A stretch of DNA of 12,321 bases from Prevotella sp. UBA3757 (GCA_002371715.1 DFGF01000159.1:1-12321), one strand, 5' to 3'. Counted from the stretch's first letter, positions 4,826 to 12,321 are shown. Numbers and translations are program-made. Notes: generated by a model from the letters alone, not told the origin.

Positions 4826-4891
4826 TGCACAAAAAGTTTTGGAATGTGCAAAGAATAATGTAACTTTGCACAAAATTTTGAAATTTGTGCA
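4826..4891 (+). promoter_or_regulatory. Operon promoter with nested inverted repeats
   Basis: TTG at 4839-4841 and TAACTTTG at 4861-4868 are spaced by 19 bp and form a good Bacteroidetes promoter, 23 nt before the start codon at 4892. Overlaid on it are TGTGCAAAG (4845-4853) with CTTTGCACA (4864-4872), a perfect 9-bp inverted repeat, and TGCACAAA (4867-4874) with TTTGTGCA (4884-4891). A further TGCACAAA lies at 4826-4833. The repeats cover the -7 box and the start of transcription, as expected for a repressor site or a 5' hairpin. Confidence 0.65.
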
Positions 4892-6550
4892 ATGATTGAT
4901 ATACCAAGTTTTAATGGTTACTTTGAACAAACCATTAAAGACAACTGGCTGTTGGATGCGCTAACCGACTACCACAGCACTACACTGCAATATCATGACG
5001 TGGCCCGCAAGGTGGAGAAAATTCACATCATGATGGAAGCTGCCGGCGTCAAGAAAGGCGACCGTATTGCGCTGTGCGGGCGAAACTCTGCCCACTGGGC
5101 GGTAGCTTTCGTGGCCACGCTGACCTACGGTGCCGTGGTGGTGCCCATACTGCATGAGTTCAACGGTGAGCAGATTCACAACATTGTCAACCATTCGGAG
5201 TCGCGCCTGCTGTTTGTGGGCGACTACGTGGTGAACAGCATCAAGGCCGAAGAGATGCCGCATCTGGAGGGCATCTTCAACCTGCCTGACTTCTCGCTGC
5301 ACACCAGTCGGAACGAGCGGCTGACCGATGCCCGCGAGCGGCTGAACGAGCTGTTTGGTGCCAAATATCCCAATGCGTTCCGGCGCGATGACATCCACTG
5401 GCATCAGGACCAGCCCGACGAGCTGTGCATGATAAATTACACCAGCGGAACCACGGGCTTCTCGAAGGGCGTCATGCTGCCCTACCGCGCCCTGTGGGGC
5501 AATGTCGATTTCTGTCAGAAGCGACTGGGTGTCCACATGCCCCGCTTCAGCCGGACGCTGAGCATCCTGCCCATGGCCCACATGTACGGCTTGGCCATGG
5601 AGTTTCTGTTCCCCTTCTGTTCGGGCTACCACCTGTACTTCCTGACGCGTCTGCCCTCGCCGGCCGTCATAGCCAAAGCCTTCAAGGAGGTCTGCCCAGA
5701 CGTGGTCATAGCCGTTCCGCTGATTATCGAGAAGATTATACGCAAGCGCGTATTCCCCAAGATACAGAACAACGGCATCAAGCTGCTGCTGCAGATGCCA
5801 GTGGTGCGCGACAAGGTCAGGGAACGCATCTGCCGCGAGGTCTACACCGCCTTTGGCGGTCGTGCCTACGAGGTGATAGTAGGCGGTGCACCCCTGAGCC
5901 AGGAAATCGAGAAATTCCTGAAAGACATCAATTTCCCCATCACCGTGGGCTACGGTACGACGGAGTGTGCTCCGCTCATCTCGTATAGTGATTACAAGGA
6001 CTTCGTGCCGTCGTCGTGCGGTACGGCAGTCAGCAATATGGAGGTGAAAATCTTGTCGCCGAATCCGCAGACCACGGAGGGCGAAATAGTGTGCCGAGGC
6101 ACCCACGTCATGCTGGGTTACTATAAGAACGAGGAAGCCACCCGTCAGGCCATCGACGCGGAAGGATGGTACCACACCGGCGACCTGGCCACGATGTCGG
6201 CCGACGGTCACATCTTCATACGCGGCCGACTGAAGAACATGCTGCTGGGTGCCAACGGCCAGAACGTCTACCCCGAGGAAATAGAGGACAAGCTCAACTC
6301 CATGGCCATGGTCAGCGAGAGCCTCGTCGTACAGCGCGGCGACAAGCTGGTGGCCCTGATTCATCCAGACCTTGACGAGGCCAAGTCGATGGGATTCAGC
6401 CATGACGACCTGCTAAGCATCATGGAGCAGAACCGTCAGGAGCTGAACGCCCAGTTGCCCGTCTACAGCAAGATTCAGCAGGTGGAACTCGAAGAGGAGG
6501 AGTTCCAGAAGACACCGAAGAAGAGTATCAAACGTTATTTATATAAATAA
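4892..6550 (+). CDS. AMP-binding acyl-CoA ligase-type enzyme, copy 1 (552 aa)
   Basis: A member of the ANL superfamily of adenylate-forming enzymes, most like long-chain fatty acid-CoA ligases: ATP activates a carboxylic acid to an acyl-AMP, which is passed to CoA or another thiol. Motifs in order: the ATP-binding loop YTSGTTGFSKG (about residues 182-192), GYGTTECAP (about 353-361), YHTGD (about 427-431) whose aspartate contacts the ribose, GRLKNMLLGANGQNVYPEEI in the hinge, and the C-terminal KTPKKSIKRYLY, with the catalytic lysine about eight residues from the end. The length of 552 is usual and the enzyme looks complete and soluble. It heads a tight operon; copy 2 follows after 6 bp. The acid used is unknown. 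Confidence 0.9.
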   Translation: MIDIPSFNGYFEQTIKDNWLLDALTDYHSTTLQYHDVARKVEKIHIMMEAAGVKKGDRIALCGRNSAHWAVAFVATLTYGAVVVPILHEFNGEQIHNIVNHSESRLLFVGDYVVNSIKAEEMPHLEGIFNLPDFSLHTSRNERLTDARERLNELFGAKYPNAFRRDDIHWHQDQPDELCMINYTSGTTGFSKGVMLPYRALWGNVDFCQKRLGVHMPRFSRTLSILPMAHMYGLAMEFLFPFCSGYHLYFLTRLPSPAVIAKAFKEVCPDVVIAVPLIIEKIIRKRVFPKIQNNGIKLLLQMPVVRDKVRERICREVYTAFGGRAYEVIVGGAPLSQEIEKFLKDINFPITVGYGTTECAPLISYSDYKDFVPSSCGTAVSNMEVKILSPNPQTTEGEIVCRGTHVMLGYYKNEEATRQAIDAEGWYHTGDLATMSADGHIFIRGRLKNMLLGANGQNVYPEEIEDKLNSMAMVSESLVVQRGDKLVALIHPDLDEAKSMGFSHDDLLSIMEQNRQELNAQLPVYSKIQQVELEEEEFQKTPKKSIKRYLYK

Positions 6551-6556
6551 GATATT

Positions 6557-8218
6557 ATGGAAAACTACCCAAGTTTCAATCAACTTATACAGCAGAGCAT
6601 CACAGAGAACTGGGATCTCGACGCACTGACAGACTACAAGGGCGCTACCCTGCAGTTTCACGACGTGGCCCGAAAAATAGAAAAGCTGCACATCCTGTTC
6701 GAGAACAGCGGCGTACAGCGTGGCGACAAGATTGCCCTATGCGGGCGCAACAGCAGCCAGTGGGCCGTAGCCTTCCTGGCCACGCTGACCTACGGCGCCG
6801 TGGCAGTACCCATACTCCACGAGTTCATGGCCGACCAGATTCATAACATCGTCAACCACTCGGACGCCAAGCTGCTTTTCGTGGGCGACCACGTAGCCAC
6901 ACAGATTGACCCCATGCAGATGCCACACCTGGAGGGCATCATCAACAATCCTGACTACTCGCTCATGGTCTCGCGCACCGACAAGCTGACCTATGCCCGC
7001 GAGCACCTCAACGAACTCTACGGCAAAAAGTTCCCCAAATTCTTTAGAAAGGAACACGTACATTATTATATAGAGGAGAACGGCGACGAGATGGCCCTCA
7101 TCAACTATACCAGCGGCACGACCGGATTCTCAAAGGGTGTCATGCTGCCCTACCGCGCCCTGTGGTCCAACTACGACTTTGCCGAGCACGTACTGGGCAA
7201 GACCATTCAGCGCGGCGACCGCGTCATCTCCATCCTGCCCATGGCCCACATGTACGGCATGGCTTTCGAGTTCATATTCGAATTCCTGCACGGCTGTCAC
7301 GTCTACTACCTGAACCGCATCCCCTCGCCGGCTATCATAGCCCAGGCTTTTGCCGACATCAAGCCCAAGATTATCATTGCCGTTCCGCTGGTCATCGAGA
7401 AGATTATCCGCAAAAAGGTGTTCCCCAAGATTCAGAACAACCGCATGCGGCTGCTCCTGGCCATGCCCGTCATATCCAAGAAGGTACGCGAAATGATCTG
7501 CAAGGAGGTCGTCAATGCCTTCGGTGGTCAGCTCTACGAGGTCATCATCGGCGGTGCCGCCTTCAACCAGGAGGTGGAAAGCTTCCTCAAGCGCATCGAC
7601 TTCCCATACACCGTAGGCTACGGTGCCACCGAGTGCGCCCCCATCATCTGCTACCGCGACTGGCACACCTTCATGCAGGGTTCGTGCGGCCAGGAGGCCT
7701 ACCACATGAAGGTGAAAATCAATTCTACCAATCCCGCCAGCATACCTGGCGAAATCCTGGCCAAAGGGCCGAACGTCATGCTGGGCTACTACAAGAACGA
7801 GGAGGCCACACGCGAGACTCTGGACAAGGACGGCTGGTACCACACCGGCGACCTGGGCACCATGGACTACGACGGCAACGTCTTCATCAACGGACGCTCG
7901 AAGAACATGCTACTGGGCGCCAACGGCCAGAACATCTATCCCGAGGAGATTGAGGACAAGCTCAACTCCATGACGATGGTCGTTGAGAGCGTGGTGGTGC
8001 AGCGCGACCAGAAGCTGGTCGGACTGGTCTACCCTGACTACGACGAGGCCAAGAACATGAACTTCAACGAGGCTGACATCGTCAACATCATGGAGCAGAA
8101 CCGCGTACAGCTGAACGAGCAGTTACCCGCCTACGAGAAGATTACCGAGATAGAAATCAGAACAGAAGAATTCGAAAAGACTCCCAAGCGCAGCATCAAG
8201 CGCTACCTCTATCAATAA
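6557..8218 (+). CDS. AMP-binding acyl-CoA ligase-type enzyme, copy 2 (553 aa)
   Basis: A paralogue of the preceding gene, co-linear over the whole length and, judged by eye, identical at roughly two thirds of positions. All functional motifs are kept: YTSGTTGFSKG (about residues 184-194), GYGATECAP (about 353-361), YHTGD (about 428-432), GRSKNMLLGANGQNIYPEEI and the C-terminal KTPKRSIKRYLY. Both copies therefore look active. Differences lie mainly in the N-terminal half around residues 115-180 and near 200-215, regions that can shape substrate choice in this superfamily, so the pair may use different acids or act on different carriers. Only 6 bp separate it from copy 1 and 3 bp from the GT2-like gene, so it is surely in the same transcript. 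Confidence 0.9.
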   Translation: MENYPSFNQLIQQSITENWDLDALTDYKGATLQFHDVARKIEKLHILFENSGVQRGDKIALCGRNSSQWAVAFLATLTYGAVAVPILHEFMADQIHNIVNHSDAKLLFVGDHVATQIDPMQMPHLEGIINNPDYSLMVSRTDKLTYAREHLNELYGKKFPKFFRKEHVHYYIEENGDEMALINYTSGTTGFSKGVMLPYRALWSNYDFAEHVLGKTIQRGDRVISILPMAHMYGMAFEFIFEFLHGCHVYYLNRIPSPAIIAQAFADIKPKIIIAVPLVIEKIIRKKVFPKIQNNRMRLLLAMPVISKKVREMICKEVVNAFGGQLYEVIIGGAAFNQEVESFLKRIDFPYTVGYGATECAPIICYRDWHTFMQGSCGQEAYHMKVKINSTNPASIPGEILAKGPNVMLGYYKNEEATRETLDKDGWYHTGDLGTMDYDGNVFINGRSKNMLLGANGQNIYPEEIEDKLNSMTMVVESVVVQRDQKLVGLVYPDYDEAKNMNFNEADIVNIMEQNRVQLNEQLPAYEKITEIEIRTEEFEKTPKRSIKRYLYQ

Positions 8219-8221
8219 TCA

Positions 8222-8848
8222 ATGGAGAACAGCCATACGTTTTCTATCATTCTGCCCGTTCACAACGCTGCAGACAAACTGGTACAGAACCTGCCGGCAT
8301 TCCTCGAGACTGCCGCTGAGGCAGGAGCACGTGTCATTGTCATCGACGACATGTCAACAGACGATACCCCCGACGTGCTGACCCGCTTGAAGGCCGAAAA
8401 TCCCGACGTGCTTTACACCACGTTCCTGCCCGAGTCTGTCATTATCAATCCCAGCCGTCTCAGGCTGGCCATGTCCGTGGGGGCCAAAGCGGCGCAGACG
8501 CCATACGTCGTACTGGCCAGCATTGACCGCCCACCCCACAACGTCGGTTGGCTCTACGGGCTGGCCGACAACGAGATAGCACTGGTCTACGGCCTGAAGA
8601 AAGGCTCACATGTTATCCATGTGTCAAAGGACGACATAGAAGAGTTGCGCGCCACCATCACCAAGACGGAGCGTAAGAACGGACACGGCCACCGGGGCAG
8701 CCTGCTGAAGATGCGCCGAGGATTGTACGAAGCCGTCAGCGTGCGCCGTGAACACGTGTTCGACGTCATCAACATGTTTGACCGGCCCCTCAGCTTTGCC
8801 CAGCTTTGGAGCCTGCGGTGTCAGGTCTTCTTCGGCAGCCTCTTCTGA
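8222..8848 (+). CDS. Short GT2-like glycosyltransferase-fold protein (208 aa)
   Basis: The N-terminus is that of a family 2 (GT-A fold) glycosyltransferase: FSIILPVHN (residues 7-15), then VIVIDDMSTDDTP (38-50) with the acidic nucleotide-binding residues. The segment RLRLAMSVGAKAAQTPYVVL precedes the position where GT2 enzymes have a metal-binding DxD; here it reads ASIDRPP, with a single aspartate. The protein stops at 208 residues without membrane helices, shorter than most GT2 enzymes (commonly 250-350). It starts 3 bp after copy 2 of the ligases and is followed by a 49-bp spacer with a 16-bp tandem repeat. It could be a small active transferase or a degenerate one; the substrate cannot be read. 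Confidence 0.7.
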   Translation: MENSHTFSIILPVHNAADKLVQNLPAFLETAAEAGARVIVIDDMSTDDTPDVLTRLKAENPDVLYTTFLPESVIINPSRLRLAMSVGAKAAQTPYVVLASIDRPPHNVGWLYGLADNEIALVYGLKKGSHVIHVSKDDIEELRATITKTERKNGHGHRGSLLKMRRGLYEAVSVRREHVFDVINMFDRPLSFAQLWSLRCQVFFGSLF

Positions 8849-8858
8849 CATTCCTTAT

Positions 8859-8894
8859 ATTCCTCAATCTCTCAATTCCTCAATCTCTCAATTC
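8859..8894. repeat. 16-bp tandem repeat in the spacer before the GT4-like gene
   Basis: ATTCCTCAATCTCTCA occurs twice without a mismatch (8859-8874 and 8875-8890) and a third partial copy, ATTCC, begins at 8891. It fills most of the 49-bp gap between the GT2-like stop and the next start codon at 8898. Confidence 0.95.
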
Positions 8895-8897
8895 CCC

Positions 8898-9986
8898 ATG
8901 CGTATTCTCCACTTCTATCCCCAAGCCGACAGCGACATCAGCCAGTACCTGAAGATGCTGGCCGACAATATGGGGCTGGAAGCCGAGAACCACCGGGCTA
9001 CGACCACACAGGAGGCACGCCAACTGCTCGACAACATCCAGTTCGACATCCTGCACATCCACGGCTGTTGGCACAACGGCCAGTACGTCACCGTACGCCA
9101 GGCCCTACGCCAAGGTGTGCGACTGGTAGTGACACCATACGGACAGCTGGAACCCTGGGTGCAGCAGCAGAATTTCTGGCGCGAGAAACTGCCCAAACGC
9201 ATCGCCTACCAGCAGTCCGTCGTCGGGCATGCCTATGCCGTCATCGTCCAGGGCCAGATGGAACTGTCGTGCATGGAAAATCTGGGGTGGAACAGCCGTT
9301 GCGTCATCATCCGCAACGCCGTCATTACCCACAGTACGACACCCAAGCGCATGGCCCGCGAGACCTTCGAACTCTACCAGCATATCATGGACAGCGACAC
9401 CCTGCACCTGATGAACGACAACAGCCGGCAGTTCCTGAAACGGCTCATCACCGTCGGCATTACCGGCGACGAACGGTGGGTCATGGACCAAGAGCAGCCC
9501 ATGCTGGGCGACTGGCACCAGATACTCTGCTATGCCCACCAAGAACAAATCATGAACACGCTGAAACGAGGTGCACGGACGCTCAACCTGAGCGTACCCG
9601 ACATCGACGCCGACAGCATCCCCTACTTCCTGCCCGACGGCTATGAGGAGGCGGCAACCATCCAACAGACCATCGGCAACCAGTTTGTCAGCGAGAACGA
9701 ACGACTCATAGCCACCTTCCGAACCGTCAAGCGACTCATTGCCAACCGCCAGCTCAGCATCAAGCACCTGGTGGAGATAGACATAGAGCTGCGCGAACAT
9801 GCCTGCGACGAGTCGCTGCTGGCCAACCAGCTCGACGAGCGTGGACTCGGCAAGGTGGCCGCACGCACCATGCAGCTCATTCACGACTTTACGGGACTGA
9901 CCGAAGGGTTCATGCCCGTAGCACCACTCAACGACCGTATGACGAAAAAATGGCACAAGCTCATAGAAAACCATCTGACAATATGA
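8898..9986 (+). CDS. GT4-type N-terminal domain with unrelated C-terminal half (362 aa)
   Basis: Residues 1-144 look like the N-terminal (acceptor-side) domain of a GT-B fold family 4 glycosyltransferase: MRILHFYP opening strand, DILHIHGCWHNG (51-61), VVTPYGQLEPWV (77-88), and a domain end at VIIRNAVIT (136-144), where GT4 enzymes usually show the linker IPNGVD. The usual second Rossmann domain, with G.L...KG and EG.P...LEA, is absent. Instead about 218 mostly helical residues follow that I do not recognise. ATG 8898 is chosen because it opens the first strand; the longer frame from 8748 overlaps the GT2-like gene and runs through the repeat. The end overlaps the fbp start by ATGA. It may be a regulatory or scaffold protein rather than an active transferase. 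Confidence 0.75.
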   Translation: MRILHFYPQADSDISQYLKMLADNMGLEAENHRATTTQEARQLLDNIQFDILHIHGCWHNGQYVTVRQALRQGVRLVVTPYGQLEPWVQQQNFWREKLPKRIAYQQSVVGHAYAVIVQGQMELSCMENLGWNSRCVIIRNAVITHSTTPKRMARETFELYQHIMDSDTLHLMNDNSRQFLKRLITVGITGDERWVMDQEQPMLGDWHQILCYAHQEQIMNTLKRGARTLNLSVPDIDADSIPYFLPDGYEEAATIQQTIGNQFVSENERLIATFRTVKRLIANRQLSIKHLVEIDIELREHACDESLLANQLDERGLGKVAARTMQLIHDFTGLTEGFMPVAPLNDRMTKKWHKLIENHLTI

Positions 9987-11953
9987 ACCACGACATGCAC
10001 TACCTGCAGCTGCTGGCCACATCGTTTCCCAACGTAGCTGCTGCATCCACGGAAATCATCAATCTCGAGGCCATCCTCAACCTGCCGAAGGGCACCGAGC
10101 ACTTCCTGGCCGACCTGCACGGCGAGAGTGCCGCCTTCAAACACGTACTGAAAAACGCCTCTGGCAACATACGCCGCAAGGTCTGCGAACTTTTCAAGGG
10201 CGACATCCGCGAGTCGGAGCGCCGCGAGCTCTGCACGCTCATCTACTATCCCGAGGAAAAGATAGAGCTCATCAAGGAGTCAGAACCCGACATCGACGAC
10301 TGGTACCACATCACCATCCACCGACTGGTGGCCGTCTGCCGCGACGTGTCGTCGAAATACACGCGCTCAAAGGTCCGCAAGTCGCTGCCCCAGGAGTTCA
10401 GCTACATCATCGAGGAACTCATGCACGAGCGCAGTGACGACATCGACAAGGCGGCCTACGTCAGCGGCATCATCAACAGCATCATCTCCACAGGCCGCGC
10501 CGACGACTTCATCATTGCCATCTGCAACGTCATCCAGCGGCTGGCCATCGACCAGCTCCACATCCTGGGCGACATCTACGACCGCGGACAGGGCGCACAC
10601 ATCATCCTCGACACCCTGCGCCAGTACCACTCGTGGGACATCCAGTGGGGCAACCACGACATGCTGTGGATGGGAGCCTGCGCCGGCAACAACGCCTGCA
10701 TCTGCAATGTGCTTCGCCTCTGCCTGCGCTATGCCAACCTCACCACCATCGAGGAGGCTTACGGCATCAACCTCGTGCCACTGGCCACCTTTGCCATGGA
10801 GACCTATGGTGACGACCCCTGCCAGGAGTTCATGCCCAAACTGCTGAAGGGCAACACTATGGACGAGAAGTACCAGCGGCTGACGGCTCAGATGCACAAG
10901 GCCATCTCCGTCATCCAGTTCAAGAAGGAGGCACTCATCTTCCACCGCCGGCCTGAGTGGCAGATGGAGAACCGCTGCATGCTCGAGTACATAGACTACG
11001 AGCGCGGCGTGTGCACCATCGACGGCCAGGAGTACCCCATGCGTTCGTGCCACTTCCCCACCATTGACCCCGAGCACCCCAACGAGCTGACGCCCGAGGA
11101 GCACGAGCTGATGGAGCGACTGCACCACTCGTTCCGCGTCAGCGAGAAACTACAGAAGCACATCAAGATGCTGCTCTCACACGGATGCATGTACTCCATC
11201 TGCAATCAGAACCTGCTGTTCCATGCCTCCGTACCCCTCAATGCCGACGGCACGCTGAAGGAGGTGGAAATCTATCCCGGCAAGCGCTACGCCGGACTGG
11301 AACTCATGCACCAGATAGGCATGATGGTACGTGCCGCCTTTGAAAACGACACCGACCAGGAGCTGCGCCTCTATGCCCGCGACTACTTCCTATACCTCTG
11401 GTGCGGCAAGGACTCGCCACTGTTCGACAAGTCGAAGATGGCCACCTTCGAGCGCTATTTCCTGACCGACAAGGCAACCTTCAAGGAGGAGAAAGGCTAC
11501 TATTTCCAGTTGCGCGACAACGAGGCCATCTGCGACCACATACTGGATGCCTTCAACGTCAGCGGTCCCAACCGCCACATCATCAACGGCCACGTACCCG
11601 TCCACGCCTCGAAAGGCGAAAACCCCATCAAGGCCGGTGGAAAACTCATGGTCATTGACGGCGGATTCTCAGAGGCCTACCACACTGAGACGGGCATTGC
11701 CGGCTACACGCTGGTCTACCACAGCCGCGGCTTCCAGCTCGTACAGCACGAACCGTTTACCAGTGCTGCCGATGCCATCCAGCGGGGCACCGACATCAAG
11801 TCGACCACGCAGCTCGTAGAGCTCTCGGCCCACCGCATGCTGGTGGCCGATACCGACAAGGGCGAGGAACTGCGCGCCCAGATTGCCGACCTGCGCGACC
11901 TGCTCTATGCCTACCGCCACGGCATCCTGAAGGAGAAAGAGGCAAAAAAGTGA
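9983..11953 (+). CDS. fbp: Fructose-1,6-bisphosphatase, class III (656 aa)
   Basis: Hydrolyses fructose-1,6-bisphosphate to fructose-6-phosphate in gluconeogenesis. It belongs to the class III enzymes of Firmicutes and Bacteroidetes, which carry a metallophosphatase (calcineurin-like) metal centre. Motifs: NLPKGTEHFLADLHGE with D44 and H46, ILGDIYDRG with D197 and D200, WGNHDMLWMGA with N224-H225-D226, and NGHVPVHASKGENPIKAGGK with H537, followed by VIDGGFSEAYHTETGIAGYT. The length of 656 is normal (about 640-670). The start at 9983 (ATGA overlap with the preceding stop) is preferred over 9950, which would overlap the GT4-like gene by 12 codons. As last gene of the tight operon it may be expressed with the lipid and sugar genes, linking it to hexose-phosphate supply. 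Confidence 0.93.
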   Translation: MNHDMHYLQLLATSFPNVAAASTEIINLEAILNLPKGTEHFLADLHGESAAFKHVLKNASGNIRRKVCELFKGDIRESERRELCTLIYYPEEKIELIKESEPDIDDWYHITIHRLVAVCRDVSSKYTRSKVRKSLPQEFSYIIEELMHERSDDIDKAAYVSGIINSIISTGRADDFIIAICNVIQRLAIDQLHILGDIYDRGQGAHIILDTLRQYHSWDIQWGNHDMLWMGACAGNNACICNVLRLCLRYANLTTIEEAYGINLVPLATFAMETYGDDPCQEFMPKLLKGNTMDEKYQRLTAQMHKAISVIQFKKEALIFHRRPEWQMENRCMLEYIDYERGVCTIDGQEYPMRSCHFPTIDPEHPNELTPEEHELMERLHHSFRVSEKLQKHIKMLLSHGCMYSICNQNLLFHASVPLNADGTLKEVEIYPGKRYAGLELMHQIGMMVRAAFENDTDQELRLYARDYFLYLWCGKDSPLFDKSKMATFERYFLTDKATFKEEKGYYFQLRDNEAICDHILDAFNVSGPNRHIINGHVPVHASKGENPIKAGGKLMVIDGGFSEAYHTETGIAGYTLVYHSRGFQLVQHEPFTSAADAIQRGTDIKSTTQLVELSAHRMLVADTDKGEELRAQIADLRDLLYAYRHGILKEKEAKK

Positions 11954-11970
11954 AGAACGGCAAAAAAAAT

Positions 11971-11991
11971 GAAGAATGAAGAATGAAGAAT
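11971..11991. repeat. Three tandem heptamers GAAGAAT after fbp
   Basis: Three perfect copies of GAAGAAT lie 17 bp after the fbp stop codon, inside the spacer before the HPPK-like gene. No hairpin with a U-tract is seen in this spacer, so read-through from fbp is possible. Confidence 0.9.
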
Positions 11992-12019
11992 TTGCTACCG
12001 CCACAGTGCGCAGCAGAAT

Positions 12020-12047
12020 GTTCAACGTTCAATGTTCAATGTTCAAT
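12020..12047. repeat. Four tandem heptamers GTTCAAY running into a start codon
   Basis: GTTCAAC followed by three copies of GTTCAAT. Each junction between GTTCAAT units creates an ATG, and the favoured start of the HPPK-like gene (12039-12041) is one of them, so the first codons of that gene are repeat-derived. Confidence 0.93.
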
Positions 12048-12321
12048 GTTTTAATCTCCATCGGCTCTAACTACCAGCAGAGCGCCCACATCCAGTGGGC
12101 CAGCCAGCGCCTCAGCATGCTGCTCTCGTCGGTGGCGATGAGCCGCTGCCTCTGGACAATGGACATCCACGGCCGCGGCGTGTGGTACATGAACCGCTTG
12201 GTCAGGGGCACCACCCCACTCTCGCCCGATGAACTCAACAGCGTGCTCAAGCAGATGGAGCAGGCCACAGGCCGCACGCCCCAGCGCGTCACCATCGACC
12301 TCGACCTGATGCAGTACGACA
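12039..12321 (+). CDS. HPPK (FolK)-like protein, 3' end outside window
   Basis: The visible 94 residues resemble 6-hydroxymethyl-7,8-dihydropterin pyrophosphokinase, which transfers pyrophosphate from ATP to the pterin in folate synthesis. The start MFNVLISIGSNYQQSAHIQW has the SIGSN motif of the first strand, and near the end VTIDLDLMQYD resembles the HPPK signature (R.LDLDLL.Y), with the two aspartates that bind Mg2+. The part between is shorter and more diverged than in typical FolK; YMNRLV may correspond to the usual YLNAV. In-frame ATGs also exist at 12018 and 11976, but their extra codons are only repeat and linker sequence, so 12039 is preferred. A diverged HPPK-domain protein that does not make folate cannot be ruled out. 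It may read through from the upstream operon. Confidence 0.7.
   Translation, partial: MFNVLISIGSNYQQSAHIQWASQRLSMLLSSVAMSRCLWTMDIHGRGVWYMNRLVRGTTPLSPDELNSVLKQMEQATGRTPQRVTIDLDLMQYD

Noticed and set aside
4961..6403. A 480-codon open frame on the minus strand
   Set aside because: It is the antisense shadow of the GC-rich acyl ligase gene, whose plus-strand protein carries every expected motif.
8748..8897. Longer start for the GT4-like protein
   Set aside because: The extra 50 codons overlap the GT2-like gene out of frame and then translate the 16-bp tandem repeat; MRILHFYP at 8898 is a natural first strand.

Overview
The window looks like a Bacteroidetes genome, most likely Prevotella or a close relative. 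Seven upstream regions carry the Bacteroidetes -7 promoter box TAnnTTTG, ribosome binding sites are weak, and the protein families fit: an ISAon1-type transposase fragment, a class III fructose-1,6-bisphosphatase and a lipoprotein with a Bacteroidetes-like N-terminus. No lineage marker gene is present, so the genus is inferred.

Left part (1-2020). A decayed ISAon1-type transposase N-terminal fragment lies on the minus strand and overlaps the tail of an unassigned plus-strand reading frame cut by the window edge. Next is a two-gene minus-strand unit, an exported TPR protein followed by a small lipoprotein. The 70-bp spacer between them consists of exactly ten copies of a 7-bp repeat.

Middle part (2090-4620). 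This AT-rich accessory stretch holds three small toxin-antitoxin-like or orphan modules and gene debris. They are: a 32-aa micro-ORF overlapping an XRE regulator, with a palindrome at its promoter; a 33-aa ORF overlapping a PIN-domain (VapC-like) toxin gene; and a DUF2442 gene. Between the first two, on the minus strand, is a strong candidate for a structured non-coding RNA of about 285 nt. It has its own promoter, several mutually compatible helices, a repeated 16-nt motif and an intrinsic terminator. I could not match it to a named family. Between the PIN gene and the DUF2442 gene lie the 3' ends of two unrelated genes joined head to head, and the 5' end of an exported protein gene.

Right part (4800-12321). 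A GC-richer, tightly packed plus-strand operon starts at a promoter with nested inverted repeats. It encodes two tandem paralogous AMP-binding acyl-CoA ligase-type enzymes, a short GT2-like protein, a protein with only the N-terminal half of a GT4 glycosyltransferase, and a class III fructose-1,6-bisphosphatase whose start overlaps the preceding stop. After an 85-bp repeat-rich spacer comes a HPPK (FolK)-like gene, cut by the window end, whose start codon lies inside a heptamer repeat array. The tight spacing suggests co-transcription of the first five genes. Lipid activation, sugar transfer and gluconeogenesis could meet in envelope glycan or glycolipid synthesis, but that link is inference.
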